From: Gammaproteobacteria bacterium
Lineage (GTDB): Bacteria; Pseudomonadota; Gammaproteobacteria; SZUA-152
Assembly: GCA_003229995.1 (NCBI GenBank)
Contig: QIGJ01000195.1
Location: forward strand, 1-6,960
Direction of reading: 5' to 3'
DNA length: 6,960 nt
The notes below the pieces were generated by a model. The model worked only from the letters and a program-made list of their open reading frames with translations, had not been told where the DNA came from and ran no database searches. The translations under genes were made by a program, and so were the position numbers. Below are positions 6,881 to 6,960 of the stretch, piece by piece. How positions within the stretch are numbered: position 1 is the stretch's first letter; each line of letters begins with the position of its first letter.

Positions 6881-6960
6881 GTGCACGAAATAACTTCCCT
6901 GTTTAGCATCCCGGCTTCAGCCCGTCTTCGCCCGTTCCTCAATCACAAAAGCTCGAAATA
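6881..6960 (+). CDS. Possible start of lptD (LPS-assembly outer-membrane protein), partial
   Basis: From GTG 6881 a plus-strand frame stays open to the window edge (26 codons plus two bases). It begins VHEITSLFSIPASARLRPFL and continues NHKSSK; the basic stretch could be the n-region of a signal peptide whose hydrophobic core lies beyond the edge. The reason for suggesting lptD is position: in Pseudomonas-like gammaproteobacteria lptD is divergent from amgK-murU. An AAGGA is only two bases from the GTG, which is too close, so the start is doubtful. Nothing in the visible residues is specific to LptD; the region could also be non-coding. Confidence 0.3.
   Translation, partial: MHEITSLFSIPASARLRPFLNHKSSK

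Overview
The window looks like chromosome of a gammaproteobacterium with roughly even base composition. The main evidence is the AmgK/MurU peptidoglycan-recycling pair, next to what may be the start of lptD (the arrangement known from Pseudomonas-like bacteria), and a close GacA/UvrY homologue. All nine well-supported or likely coding regions are on the minus strand. The only plus-strand candidate is a weak partial ORF at the right edge. I see no rRNA, tRNA, CRISPR array, transposase, integrase or phage gene.

Reading in the direction of transcription (right to left): amgK (6819-5773) and murU (5709-5044) form a two-gene unit for salvage of N-acetylmuramic acid into UDP-MurNAc. A 217-base gap follows, holding an array of alternating CCTAC/GTAGG half-sites. 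Next is a gacA/uvrY-type response regulator (4788-4129), which stands without the uvrC partner that often follows it. After a 254-base gap with short tandem duplications and a possible promoter comes a five-gene cluster: a TlpA/ResA-like thioredoxin (3874-3362), a second secreted thioredoxin-fold protein with a CPFC site (3343-2777), a TolC-family outer-membrane protein (2780-1431), a periplasmic adaptor (1386-568) and acylphosphatase (571-299). Overlapping or close gene ends suggest one operon. The left edge holds the first 39 codons of a small cupin protein.

The cluster gives a cell an outer-membrane channel, a periplasmic adaptor and two periplasmic thiol-redox proteins, but no inner-membrane transporter is visible. 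Its function is unknown. An attractive but unproven idea is that the redox proteins maintain or work with the exported substrate or the export machinery.

The clearest non-coding structure is a 154-base element at 141-294, bounded by 27-base inverted repeats that match at 25 of 27 positions. It lies between the acylphosphatase stop and the cupin gene and looks like a miniature inverted-repeat element. A diverged single copy of its end (20 of 27) lies directly after the amgK stop codon, and a nine-base piece of the end motif recurs in a palindrome upstream of amgK.
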